In this document: piece after piece, positions 1 through 6,545 of the stretch
Numbering within the stretch: the stretch's first letter is position 1
How the letters are laid out: each line of letters starts with the position of its first letter
Assembly (NCBI GenBank): GCA_902490095.1
Contig: CABUCQ010000085.1
Location: forward strand, 1-8,554
Source: an uncultured Collinsella sp.
GTDB taxonomy: Bacteria; Actinomycetota; Coriobacteriia; Coriobacteriales; Coriobacteriaceae
Length of the DNA: 8,554 nucleotides
Direction: 5' to 3'
Made by a program: the position numbers and the translations under genes
The notes under the pieces: generated by a model
Database searches by the model: none
Told to the model about the DNA's origin: nothing
Seen by the model: the letters and a program-made list of their open reading frames with translations, nothing else

Positions 1-1809
1 GGCCTGCAGGCCTTCTGCATCCCCGGCTCCGTCGCGGACCAGCGCCAGGTCGGCATCGTTGTTAATTTGAGCCTCAAGGCGCTTCTTTTTGCCCTTGCCG
101 TTGTATTTGTAGGCATCGCCGTCGCCATCACGCGAGACAGCAGACAAGAACACATGCGGCACATACTGTTTGCCGCCGTTGGCAAGACCCATGTAAGCGC
201 AGGCCATCTGCAGCGGCGTCACCAAAATGTCGCCCTGGCCGATAGCGATGTTAGTCATATCGCCGGCATTCCACTTGCGGTCCTCGGCCGAGGCGTCGGT
301 AAAGTACGACTCTTTCCACTTGGCGTCGGGAATGCGACCGGTGCCCTCACTTGGCAGATCGATGCCGCAGGTCTTGCCCAGACCCCAACGACGAAAGACC
401 TCTTGCAGGCCCTCGGGATGCTGGTCGTTGTAGAAAAACGCCTTGCCCATATCGTAGAACACGGGGTCGCAGGAGTTAGCGATACCGGACTGCAGCGTCA
501 TAGTGCCGTGACCGGAATGCAGCCAGCAGTACTTACCCCATGACTTGCCCAGGCCCGTCCAATAGCCCGTGCAGTTGGTCGTCTGCCCCGACGTGTAGGT
601 TCCAAACTCAAGACCGGCCAGTGCCGAGAGCGGCTTGATGGTCGAGGCCGACATGTACTGTCCGCTAATGGCGCGGTTGAGCAGCGGGTGCGAACCCTTG
701 TCATCATTGAGCTCGGTCCACACGTCATTTGAGACGCCGCCGATAAAGACGGACGGATCGAACTTGGGCTGGCTCGCCATGCCCAAGATCTCGCCATTGT
801 TGGGATCGAGACACACCACAGCGCCGTTGCCGGCATTGCTGTAGCCAGTGGTCTTGGCAAGCTCGATAGCGCTCGCCAGCGCCGTCTCGCAGGCCTGCTG
901 GATCTTAAGGTCGAGCGTGAGCTTAATGTCGGAGCCGGCCTTCGCAGGCACGGCACCGGCCTGACCGGTCACATTGCCCGAGGCATCGACCTTGACGGTC
1001 TGCTCGCCACGAATACCCTGCAGCAGGTTTTCGTAGTAGCTCTCAACGCCCGCCTGGCCCACGATATCGCCCGACTGGTACGTAATCTTGCCAGCAGAAG
1101 CATCATCATCGCCAGAGGTTTTCTTATTCTGGGCCTCGAGCTGCTCGGAGGTAATGGTGCCGGTATAGCCCAAGATATGGCATGCCGTCTCGCCATATGG
1201 ATACTGGCGCTCGGTACGCTCGGCAATCTTGACGCCCGGGAACTCGCCGGCATGCTCCTGAATATAGGCAACCGTGGAGCGACGGACGTCCGTCGCGATG
1301 GTATGCAGGCTCTGAGCGCCCTCTGTATTGTCCTGAATATTGCGAAGGACCGCCACGTAAGGCATTCCAAGCACGTTGGCAAGATGGCGAACCAGAACCT
1401 CATCCTCGGCAAGGTCGCGGTAGGCCACGACAGCAAGTGAGGGACGGTTCTGGACAAGCGCCACGCCATTGCGGTCGAGGATGCGGCCGCGCACAGCGGG
1501 AGTGGTAACGGTGCGAGTCTGATTGCTATTAGCCTGCTTCTCGTAATAGTCCGACGAGACCATCTGCATGCCCCACAGCTTGACGGCGAGCGCCGCAAAC
1601 ATCGCGCCCACACCCGTGGTGAGGATGGAAAAGCGGCCCTTAAAGGCGGTCGCCGCGGTATTGCCCTCGCCCTCGGTGGCGCGCGGGGCCGTTCCATGCT
1701 GCGTATCGTAGGTAAAACGGGAATCGCCACGACGCATGATGACCAGCGCGACCACGATGGCCACAACCAGCACGATACCGGCGATAATAACCGTCAACTG
1801 GGAAGACAT
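1..1809 (-). CDS. mrdA: Class B penicillin-binding protein 2 (peptidoglycan D,D-transpeptidase, MrdA/PBP2 type), 3' end beyond window
   Basis: The frame is open for 603 codons from the ATG at 1809 to base 1 with no stop, so the C-terminus lies outside the window. Family role: cross-linking of peptidoglycan during side-wall growth, at the outer face of the membrane, with a SEDS partner such as RodA. Seen: hydrophobic segments at residues 6-25 and about 61-83; the dimerisation/pedestal signature VRGRILDRNG at 106-115; the catalytic SxxK motif STIK with Ser389 and Lys392; the SxD motif Ser446-Cys447-Asp448, 57 residues later as expected; and the conserved IGQGDILVTPLQMA stretch. The KTG motif is not reached and should lie just left of base 1. 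The start is supported by AGGGGAGG seven bases upstream, overlapping the mreD stop; the gap to mreD is 13 bases. Oddities: the first span is extra relative to the usual single anchor, and YMSA replaces the usual YPPG before the catalytic STxK. It could be called FtsI-like, but position after mreBCD favours PBP2. Confidence 0.93.
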   Translation of the reverse strand, partial: MSSQLTVIIAGIVLVVAIVVALVIMRRGDSRFTYDTQHGTAPRATEGEGNTAATAFKGRFSILTTGVGAMFAALAVKLWGMQMVSSDYYEKQANSNQTRTVTTPAVRGRILDRNGVALVQNRPSLAVVAYRDLAEDEVLVRHLANVLGMPYVAVLRNIQDNTEGAQSLHTIATDVRRSTVAYIQEHAGEFPGVKIAERTERQYPYGETACHILGYTGTITSEQLEAQNKKTSGDDDASAGKITYQSGDIVGQAGVESYYENLLQGIRGEQTVKVDASGNVTGQAGAVPAKAGSDIKLTLDLKIQQACETALASAIELAKTTGYSNAGNGAVVCLDPNNGEILGMASQPKFDPSVFIGGVSNDVWTELNDDKGSHPLLNRAISGQYMSASTIKPLSALAGLEFGTYTSGQTTNCTGYWTGLGKSWGKYCWLHSGHGTMTLQSGIANSCDPVFYDMGKAFFYNDQHPEGLQEVFRRWGLGKTCGIDLPSEGTGRIPDAKWKESYFTDASAEDRKWNAGDMTNIAIGQGDILVTPLQMACAYMGLANGGKQYVPHVFLSAVSRDGDGDAYKYNGKGKKKRLEAQINNDADLALVRDGAGDAEGLQA

Positions 1810-1816
1810 CTACGGG

Positions 1817-1824
1817 CCTCCCCT
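1817..1824 (-). promoter_or_regulatory. Ribosome-binding site of the PBP2 gene
   Basis: AGGGGAGG on the minus strand, seven bases before the ATG at 1809. It overlaps the mreD stop codon (1823-1825), which suggests translational coupling. It also fixes the PBP start upstream of the extra membrane span, rather than at an internal codon nearer the usual anchor. Confidence 0.8.
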
Positions 1825-2389
1825 ATTTGAGCTTGCGGGTCTTGGGCTTAAAGCGCATACCCGTCTGGCGTCCGCCACGTGCGGAGAATCCATAGCCGGA
1901 CTGCGGCACGACGCCGGACATCAAAAACGGAATGGCAACCAGACCCGTCAGGATCGAGGACGGCAGCGCATGGCCGAAGATCGCCACGGCAAAGCTCGTC
2001 TCCAAACCCATAAACAGCAAGATGATGCTGTAGATCACATTAATGACCAGCGCGAAGGCGCCCACAGTGATGCCGCGCGCACTCGGGGTACCGCCCGTCT
2101 GACCGACGGCGCTGTGCACCAGGGCAAAAGAACCCACGGTCAGTAGGAGCGACATAACGCCCACCGGCACGGCAGCGGACAGGTCATAAAACAAGCCGCT
2201 GCAAAAACCGCACACGACGGCACGGGTCGGGTCGCCCGAGAACACGCTTAGGCACACCAGGATAATCATGAAGTTGACGCGACCGCCCGCAATGGAGATC
2301 TGCGGTGCCAGGCCTGCCTGCAGCAGCACGCACACGATGGCGGCGATCACAAACGTGCGGGAGCTCATCCCCTGCTCGTGTAGATCCAT
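1823..2389 (-). CDS. mreD: Rod shape-determining membrane protein MreD
   Basis: MreD is a small polytopic membrane protein of the elongasome; it works with MreC and MreB, and its biochemical activity is not settled. The 188-residue product has about five or six hydrophobic segments (roughly residues 12-30, 35-52, 56-74, 76-96, 108-127 and 132-158) and the family-type motif GFCSGLFYDLSAAVPVG, comparable to the GLxxDL...PLG region of other MreD proteins. It ends in a basic cytoplasmic-looking tail (KPKTRKLK). Length is near the family norm of 160-190. Start choice: the first in-frame ATG is at 2395, only one base after the AGGGGG ribosome-binding site, whereas the ATG at 2389 has a seven-base spacer and is preferred; the difference is two residues. 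It follows mreC by 11 bases (5 if the upstream ATG is used) and precedes the PBP gene by 13. Identification rests on context plus the motif, since MreD sequences are poorly conserved. Confidence 0.9.
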   Translation of the reverse strand: MDLHEQGMSSRTFVIAAIVCVLLQAGLAPQISIAGGRVNFMIILVCLSVFSGDPTRAVVCGFCSGLFYDLSAAVPVGVMSLLLTVGSFALVHSAVGQTGGTPSARGITVGAFALVINVIYSIILLFMGLETSFAVAIFGHALPSSILTGLVAIPFLMSGVVPQSGYGFSARGGRQTGMRFKPKTRKLK

Positions 2390-2396
2390 GGACATG

Positions 2397-2402
2397 CCCC
2401 CT
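2397..2402 (-). promoter_or_regulatory. Ribosome-binding site deciding the mreD start
   Basis: AGGGGG overlaps the mreC stop codon (2401-2403). The spacer is 1 base to the ATG at 2395 and 7 bases to the ATG at 2389, so it favours the second ATG. Confidence 0.6.
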
Positions 2403-3399
2403 ATTCGCTCGAGCCGGAATCGGTCGTTTCGGACGTGTCGGAACTGTCATCCGAGCTCTCGTCCTTCGTCTTGGTCGCAGCATCGCGCGACGTTCCCTGC
2501 GGCGTGCTGTTGGCCGTGCTCACGTCCTCATCCGAGGCCGACTGTTCGTCGGTCAGCGAGGTGATGACCAGCACTTCCTCGTTGTTCTCGGCCGTGGTCT
2601 GAGCGCGCACCACAATGGTGTAGTACACGTCGTTTGCCGATTTCTCAACCGACGAGACGGTGCCAAGCGGAAGGCCCTTGGGGAACACGCCACCGATGCC
2701 AGAGGTCACGATGATATCGCCAACCTTAACATCGGAGTCGACGCTCACGTACTCAAGACGCAGCGTGCCGTCAGCCTGACCCTGCAGCATACCCTGGGCG
2801 CGCGTGTCCTGCACCATGGCGGACACGCCCGAGTTCTCGTCGCCAATCAGGCGCACGGTAGAGGTCTTGGCCGATACCTCGATAATCTGGCCGATAACAC
2901 CGGCAGAACTCGTCACGGGCATGTTGATGGTAAGGCCGTCGGCAGAGCCCTTGTCGATGGTTACGGTCGAGGTCCAGGCATCGCCCGAGGCACCAACGAT
3001 ACGAGCTGCGGTCGATTTAAGGTTGTAGGTCGACTGCAGGCCGACCAGCCCCTCCAGGCGCTCGGCAGTCTTTTGAGCCTCAGAAAGCTCGGCGACCTTA
3101 GAGGTCAGTTCCTCGTTTTGCTTCTTAAGCTCGTCAAGCGTGTCCTGCGACGCCGTAAGGTTAGAGAACACGTTGCCAATCGCATTGAAGGGAGCCGCCA
3201 CAGCCGAGCCCACAAAGCGCACCGGCGAGGTAATCGTCGTTACGCCCGAACGCACGGCATGAATCGGTCCTGCCTCGCCCTCGCGGATGTAAAACGTGAG
3301 CAGCAACACCGAAATCAGGCTGAAAACAATCAACGGGCGCATACCCGTTGATTGTCGCTTGGTATTCAGATTTGTGGAGAAACCCGAAGATCGTGCCAA
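2401..3399 (-). CDS. mreC: Cell shape-determining protein MreC
   Basis: MreC is the extracytoplasmic scaffold of the elongasome; in studied bacteria it binds and activates PBP2. The 332-residue protein has a short basic cytoplasmic N-terminus, one membrane span at residues 22-38, a predicted coiled coil at about 82-120 (LDELKKQNEELTSKVAEL), and the beta-rich MreC core at about 125-280. Family-typical stretches are GSADGL, GVIGQI, VRLIGD and VTSGIGGVFPKGLPLG. After about residue 283 comes a 50-residue tail rich in Ser, Thr, Asp and Glu, absent from many MreC proteins. The start is TTG at 3399, supported by AAAGGTGG seven bases upstream; the first in-frame ATG (residue 20) has no comparable site and would remove the basic N-terminus. 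It lies 21 bases after mreB and 11 before mreD, so it is cotranscribed with both. Confidence 0.95.
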   Translation of the reverse strand: MARSSGFSTNLNTKRQSTGMRPLIVFSLISVLLLTFYIREGEAGPIHAVRSGVTTITSPVRFVGSAVAAPFNAIGNVFSNLTASQDTLDELKKQNEELTSKVAELSEAQKTAERLEGLVGLQSTYNLKSTAARIVGASGDAWTSTVTIDKGSADGLTINMPVTSSAGVIGQIIEVSAKTSTVRLIGDENSGVSAMVQDTRAQGMLQGQADGTLRLEYVSVDSDVKVGDIIVTSGIGGVFPKGLPLGTVSSVEKSANDVYYTIVVRAQTTAENNEEVLVITSLTDEQSASDEDVSTANSTPQGTSRDAATKTKDESSDDSSDTSETTDSGSSE

Positions 3400-3406
3400 A
3401 TGGAAT

Positions 3407-3414
3407 CCACCTTT
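3407..3414 (-). promoter_or_regulatory. Ribosome-binding site for the TTG start of mreC
   Basis: AAAGGTGG sits in the 21-base mreB-mreC gap, seven bases before TTG at 3399. It is the reason to accept the non-ATG start. Confidence 0.65.
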
Positions 3415-3420
3415 TGGAAA

Positions 3421-4464
3421 TTAAGCATTGGTCTGGACGAAGCCGCCATCAAACGCATTGGCCTCGAGCACGCGGGCACAGCCGTTAACGACGTTATCGA
3501 GCGCCGTGGGGCTGACGTTGACCGAAACGCCGGTCTCATCGCGCAGGCGCACGTCGAGACCGCGCAGCAGCGCGCCGCCACCGGTCAGCAAAATGCCGTA
3601 GTACATAAGGTCCGAGGCGAGATCGGGAGGCGTAGCGTCGAGTGCGTCCTTGACGGCCTTGGCCATCTCGTCGAGCGGCTTGTTGAGCGCGCGACGAATC
3701 TCCTCGCTCTCGATGCGCACGGTCTTGGGCAGACCGGTGATCACGTCGCGGCCGTTGACCTCGACGTCGAGCTCGTCCTTGAGCGGCACGGCGGAACCGA
3801 CCTTGATCTTGATGTCCTCTGCCGTACGCTCGCCGATGGCCAAGTTGTAGGCATCACGAACGTGCGTGAGGATGGCCTGATCGAACTCGTCGCCGGCAAT
3901 ACGGATGGACTGCGAGACGACGATGCCACCCATAGCGATAACGGCAACCTCGGTGGTACCGCCACCGATGTCGATGACCATGGAGCCGGTGGGTTCCTCG
4001 ACGGGCAGATCGGCGCCGATAGCGGCAGCCATGGGCTCCTCGATCAGGTAGTCCTGGCGGGCACCGGCCTGGATCGTGGCCTCAAAGACAGCTCGCTTCT
4101 CGACCGACGTGACGCCGGAGGGAACGCAGACGACAACGCGCGGACGCGGGGTCCACGGATAGCGCTTCTCGGACGCCTTGTCGATAAAATAGCGAAGCAT
4201 AGCCTCGGTAACATCGAAGTCGGCGATGACGCCGTCCTTCAGGGGACGAACGGCCACGATGTTGCCGGGCGTACGGCCGAGCATGCGCTTTGCCTCGATA
4301 CCGACCGCCAGGATGCGCTCGTCGTTCTTATCGATGGCGACGACAGAGGGCTCGCGAATGACGATGCCCTTGCCGCGCACGGAGACAAGCGTATTTGCGG
4401 TGCCGAGGTCGATGGCAAGATCGCCCGCATAGCTACCGAAGAACATATCCATCAAAGAAAACAA
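3421..4464 (-). CDS. mreB: Rod shape-determining protein MreB (bacterial actin)
   Basis: MreB is an ATP-binding actin homologue that polymerises on the inner membrane face and guides side-wall synthesis. The 347-residue product matches the family length and carries all the nucleotide-pocket elements: phosphate-1 loop DLAIDLGTANTLV (15-27), the connect region EEPMAAAIGADLPV (142-155), phosphate-2 VIDIGGGTTEVAV (163-175) and the adenosine motif GILLTGGGALLRG (290-302). VPSGVTSVEKRA (114-125) is also typical. The N-terminal FSLMDMFFG is hydrophobic and may serve as membrane-binding element, as in other MreBs. The start is TTG at 4464 with AGGAG five bases upstream; the nearest ATG (4452) would be 17 bases from that site. 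It is the first gene of the mreB-mreC-mreD-mrdA run. The paralogue Mbl is the main alternative label, but mreCD linkage favours MreB. Confidence 0.97.
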   Translation of the reverse strand: MFSLMDMFFGSYAGDLAIDLGTANTLVSVRGKGIVIREPSVVAIDKNDERILAVGIEAKRMLGRTPGNIVAVRPLKDGVIADFDVTEAMLRYFIDKASEKRYPWTPRPRVVVCVPSGVTSVEKRAVFEATIQAGARQDYLIEEPMAAAIGADLPVEEPTGSMVIDIGGGTTEVAVIAMGGIVVSQSIRIAGDEFDQAILTHVRDAYNLAIGERTAEDIKIKVGSAVPLKDELDVEVNGRDVITGLPKTVRIESEEIRRALNKPLDEMAKAVKDALDATPPDLASDLMYYGILLTGGGALLRGLDVRLRDETGVSVNVSPTALDNVVNGCARVLEANAFDGGFVQTNA

Positions 4465-4469
4465 CGCAA

Positions 4470-4474
4470 CTCCT
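4470..4474 (-). promoter_or_regulatory. Ribosome-binding site for the TTG start of mreB
   Basis: AGGAG five bases upstream of TTG at 4464. The distance to the first in-frame ATG (4452) is too long, so the site selects the TTG. Confidence 0.7.
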
Positions 4475-4509
4475 GATGTGTTGGATGATTGCTGGAAAAC
4501 TACTAGCTC

Positions 4510-4515
4510 ATCATA
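4510..4515 (-). promoter_or_regulatory. Possible -10 element of an mreB operon promoter
   Basis: TATGAT (five of six matches to TATAAT) lies about 45 bases upstream of the mreB start, directly after the hairpin at 4525-4557. No convincing -35 hexamer is visible at 16-18 bases; the position falls in the hairpin. A promoter is expected here if the hairpin stops transcription, but this box alone is weak evidence. Confidence 0.3.
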
Positions 4516-4524
4516 CTAACGCAA

Positions 4525-4557
4525 GCCCGGCACCTCACTTGCGGTGAAGCGCCGGGC
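4525..4557 (-). terminator. GC-rich hairpin between the TPR gene and mreB, possible terminator or attenuator
   Basis: Perfect 7-bp arms GCCCGGC (4525-4531) and GCCGGGC (4551-4557) enclose an internal loop and a further 4-bp stem (4535-4538 with 4544-4547). It starts 22 bases after the TPR gene stop. On the minus strand it is followed by TTGCGTTAG, a poor T-tract, so termination may be incomplete and part of the transcripts may continue into mreB. Confidence 0.6.
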
Positions 4558-4579
4558 AAAGCTAAATCCCATAAGGTCA

Positions 4580-5884
4580 CTACTGGTTGTCAGTAGCCGA
4601 GAAATCCATGTCGAGCGAGGAAACGGCCCAGCCGATATGGTTGTCGGAGCGCACGAATTTGACGGTGTACTCCTGCTCGCCGCCCTTGGACAGCGACGCC
4701 TTAACCTTGGCGGTCGTCTCGGTCATGGACTGATCCATGCCCTCGACGGACACGGTGGCACCCTGCGGAATCGAAGAGATGATCATCGACTTAGCGTCCT
4801 CGGACAGGCTCGAGGCCAGGCAAGACTCGGCCTTTGCGGTGTCACCGTCGCCGGCAGCCTGGAACAGATCGGTAACCACAGATTCCTGAGACGGGAAGCC
4901 AAAGCCGCGCGTGTAGGCAAAGCCCAGACCGCCCGCAGCAATCAAAATGAGCAGAAGCAGCACGATGAAGACTTTGAGACCCGTGTGGCGATGGCGACGA
5001 CGGACCTTGGCCTGCTTACGATCCTGACGGTCCTGCTGGACCATCTCGGACTCGGACAGCGTAAAGAAGCCGGTATCCGAGGGATCGGGCATAAACTGAC
5101 CGGTCGCGCCCGTAGGATCGAGCGGATCGACGGCAGGAGCGTCCATCGCGGGCGCCGGAGCCGTGGCCATAGCCGTCTGGGCAGACAGCGCGGCAAGCGA
5201 ATCGTGCACGCGGGCAAGCTCGTCGGCCTGCTCGGAGGTGAGCTGGTAGATGCCATCAGCAGTAGCGGCGTTAAAGGCGTCGAGTGCGTCGGAGGGACGG
5301 CCGGCGGCAGAAAGCGCCTGACCCATGCCGGCGTTGAGCGCGCGCGTGTCGTCGCGGGGACCGGCAAAGTCGATAGCCGTGCGGTAGGTCTCCACGGCAT
5401 CCGCCGGACGGCCGAGCTTAATGAAGCAACGACCGAGTTCGCCGAGTGCGGCGGCAGGGGCCGGATTGGCTCCGTCGATGGCGGCCTGACGGAAGGCAGT
5501 ACCCGCGTTGGCATAGTCGCCCGACTGGAACAGCGCGTTACCCAAGCCCAGATAGGCCTTGAACGGCGTGGCATAGGAAGCATCCTGCGTAGCAGCAGAG
5601 AACGCCTGGGCGGCCGTCGTGTAGTCGCCCACGGCGGCGAGCGCCTTTCCGCGGTTGGTGAGCAGTGCGCCGCGCTTGCCGTAGGTGCCGTCGTTGAGGG
5701 CGGCGGCATAGGCCTCGGCGGCCTCGGCATACATGCCCAGGTGCATCAAGGCGTTACCACGAAGGTGATCGGCCTCGCCCATAATCTCATCGGGAGTTTT
5801 TGCCGCCCCAAGCATCTGGGCTGCAGCGGAAAAATCACCCGCGCGGTAAGCGGCGCGGCCCTGTTGGATCAGCTGGCTATTCAA
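4580..5884 (-). CDS. TPR-repeat single-pass membrane protein with exported C-terminal domain, function unknown
   Basis: The 434-residue product starts with tetratricopeptide-type helical repeats over about residues 1-215. Repeated signatures are GDFSAAAQML, GMYAEAAEAYAAAL, GDYTTAAQAFSAA, GDYANAGTAFRQAA, GRPADAVETYRTAI and GRPSDALDAFNAA. TPRs usually bind proteins. A Pro/Ala/Asp-rich linker (about 240-275) leads to a basic stretch KVRRRHRH (293-300) and one membrane span at 304-324. The remaining 110 residues should be outside; they are mixed helix/strand and resemble small NTF2-like domains (DUF4878 type), a loose resemblance only. By the positive-inside rule the TPR half is cytoplasmic. The start is TTG at 5884 with AAAGGGG six bases upstream; no ATG is nearby. 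It lies 11 bases after the isomerase gene, so they are cotranscribed, and 115 bases before mreB. A scaffold role near the wall-growth machinery is possible but unproven. Confidence 0.85.
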   Translation of the reverse strand: MNSQLIQQGRAAYRAGDFSAAAQMLGAAKTPDEIMGEADHLRGNALMHLGMYAEAAEAYAAALNDGTYGKRGALLTNRGKALAAVGDYTTAAQAFSAATQDASYATPFKAYLGLGNALFQSGDYANAGTAFRQAAIDGANPAPAAALGELGRCFIKLGRPADAVETYRTAIDFAGPRDDTRALNAGMGQALSAAGRPSDALDAFNAATADGIYQLTSEQADELARVHDSLAALSAQTAMATAPAPAMDAPAVDPLDPTGATGQFMPDPSDTGFFTLSESEMVQQDRQDRKQAKVRRRHRHTGLKVFIVLLLLILIAAGGLGFAYTRGFGFPSQESVVTDLFQAAGDGDTAKAESCLASSLSEDAKSMIISSIPQGATVSVEGMDQSMTETTAKVKASLSKGGEQEYTVKFVRSDNHIGWAVSSLDMDFSATDNQ

Positions 5885-5890
5885 GGAAGT

Positions 5891-5897
5891 CCCCTTT
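5891..5897 (-). promoter_or_regulatory. Ribosome-binding site for the TTG start of the TPR gene
   Basis: AAAGGGG overlaps the isomerase stop codon (5896-5898) and lies six bases before TTG at 5884. No alternative ATG or GTG with a ribosome-binding site is seen in this frame. Confidence 0.6.
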
Positions 5898-6438
5898 ACT
5901 CGTGAACGATCTCGACATGGACGATCTCGTCGCCGGCACGCAGCTGCGAAATCACATCGAGACCCTCGACCGTGGTACCAAAGACGGTGTAACCGGAATC
6001 GAGGTTATGCTGGGCACCCAGGCAGAAGTAGAACTGCGAACCCGCGGAATCGGGGTCCATGGAGCGTGCCATGGCAAGGGCACCATCGACATGGCTGTTG
6101 CGCGGATTGGTGGCAAACTCGCCCTTAATGCAGTAGCCGGGACCACCGGTACCGGGCATGCCGTCAGGGCCCTCAAGACCGGCAGCGACGTCGGCGCCGG
6201 ACATATCGCGGGTATTGGGGTCGCCGCCCTGAATGACAAAGCCGGGCACATAGCGATGGAACTTAAGGCCATCATAGAAACCCATCGTGGAAAGCTCGCA
6301 GAAGTTCGCGACATGAATGGGAGCGCCCTCACCGTCAAACTTGACCTTGATGGTACCCTTCGACGTCTCGATAACGGCGCACTCGTCGCCGGCAAGCTGA
6401 TACTCGGGCGTGTAGAGCTCTTTCTTAAAACCAAACAT
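5896..6438 (-). CDS. Cyclophilin-type peptidyl-prolyl cis-trans isomerase
   Basis: The enzyme class speeds cis-trans isomerisation of proline peptide bonds and assists folding. The 180-residue product is a single cyclophilin domain with no signal peptide or membrane span, so it is probably cytoplasmic. Seen: FHRYVPGFVIQGGDP (60-74) holding the catalytic Arg62, Phe67 and Gln70; GALAMARSMDPDSAGSQFYF (119-138); and LDSGYTVFG (146-154). The position of the cyclosporin-contacting Trp of human cyclophilin A is Asn145, as part of HNLD, which predicts weak drug binding. Residues 76-105 form an expanded Gly/Pro/Asp-rich loop common in bacterial cyclophilins. Start at ATG 6438 has GGAAGGA five bases upstream. 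A promoter lies at 6478-6507, and the TPR gene follows after 11 bases, so these two form an operon. Identity is secure; the cellular substrate is unknown. Confidence 0.95.
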   Translation of the reverse strand: MFGFKKELYTPEYQLAGDECAVIETSKGTIKVKFDGEGAPIHVANFCELSTMGFYDGLKFHRYVPGFVIQGGDPNTRDMSGADVAAGLEGPDGMPGTGGPGYCIKGEFATNPRNSHVDGALAMARSMDPDSAGSQFYFCLGAQHNLDSGYTVFGTTVEGLDVISQLRAGDEIVHVEIVHE

Positions 6439-6443
6439 GTGGT

Positions 6444-6450
6444 TCCTTCC
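6444..6450 (-). promoter_or_regulatory. Ribosome-binding site of the cyclophilin gene
   Basis: GGAAGGA (within GAGGAAGGA) lies five bases before the ATG at 6438, a strong canonical site. Confidence 0.7.
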
Positions 6451-6477
6451 TCGTGCGTTTAAAGCATATTTGTACGA

Positions 6478-6507
6478 ATTGTAGCAATAAGCATGCGCTT
6501 ACATCAA
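6478..6507 (-). promoter_or_regulatory. Sigma-70-type promoter of the cyclophilin-TPR operon
   Basis: On the minus strand TTGATG (6502-6507, four of six matches to TTGACA) is followed after 18 bases by TACAAT (6478-6483, five of six matches to TATAAT). Transcription would start near 6471, giving a leader of about 30 bases with the ribosome-binding site in it. It lies in the only sizeable gap between the zinc-ribbon gene and the isomerase gene. Confidence 0.6.
6488..6501. repeat. Inverted repeat in the spacer of the cyclophilin promoter, possible operator
   Basis: TAAGC (6488-6492) and GCTTA (6497-6501) are 5-bp arms around ATGC. The whole 14 bases sit between the -10 and -35 boxes, where a bound regulator could act on polymerase. 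Arms this short occur by chance, so the operator reading is tentative. Confidence 0.25.
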
Positions 6508-6545
6508 TTGCGCACGTAGGTTATGCCGACTATGGCGAACTAATT

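Noticed and set aside
498..1766. Two minus-strand open frames (498-956 and 969-1766) shifted relative to the PBP gene.
   Set aside because: They are out of frame with the continuous 603-codon PBP reading that carries all catalytic motifs; their Arg/Ser/Pro-rich products are shadows.
2305..3351. A 348-codon open frame on the plus strand opposite mreC and mreD.
   Set aside because: The product is Arg/His-rich with no recognisable domain, and it spans two real genes on the other strand.
3400..3423. mreB and mreC are in the same frame with only the TAA stop and seven codons between them, hinting at stop-codon readthrough.
   Set aside because: TAA is the tightest stop, mreC has its own ribosome-binding site, and same-frame spacing occurs in one third of gene pairs by chance.
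3352..4476. A 374-codon open frame on the plus strand opposite mreB.
   Set aside because: mreB is unmistakable on the other strand; this frame is an antisense artefact of its codon use.
4544..5905. A 453-codon open frame on the plus strand opposite the TPR gene.
   Set aside because: It mirrors the minus-strand gene with clear TPR motifs and a ribosome-binding site. The plus-strand product is Gly/Arg/His-rich without any domain, as expected for a GC-rich antisense shadow.
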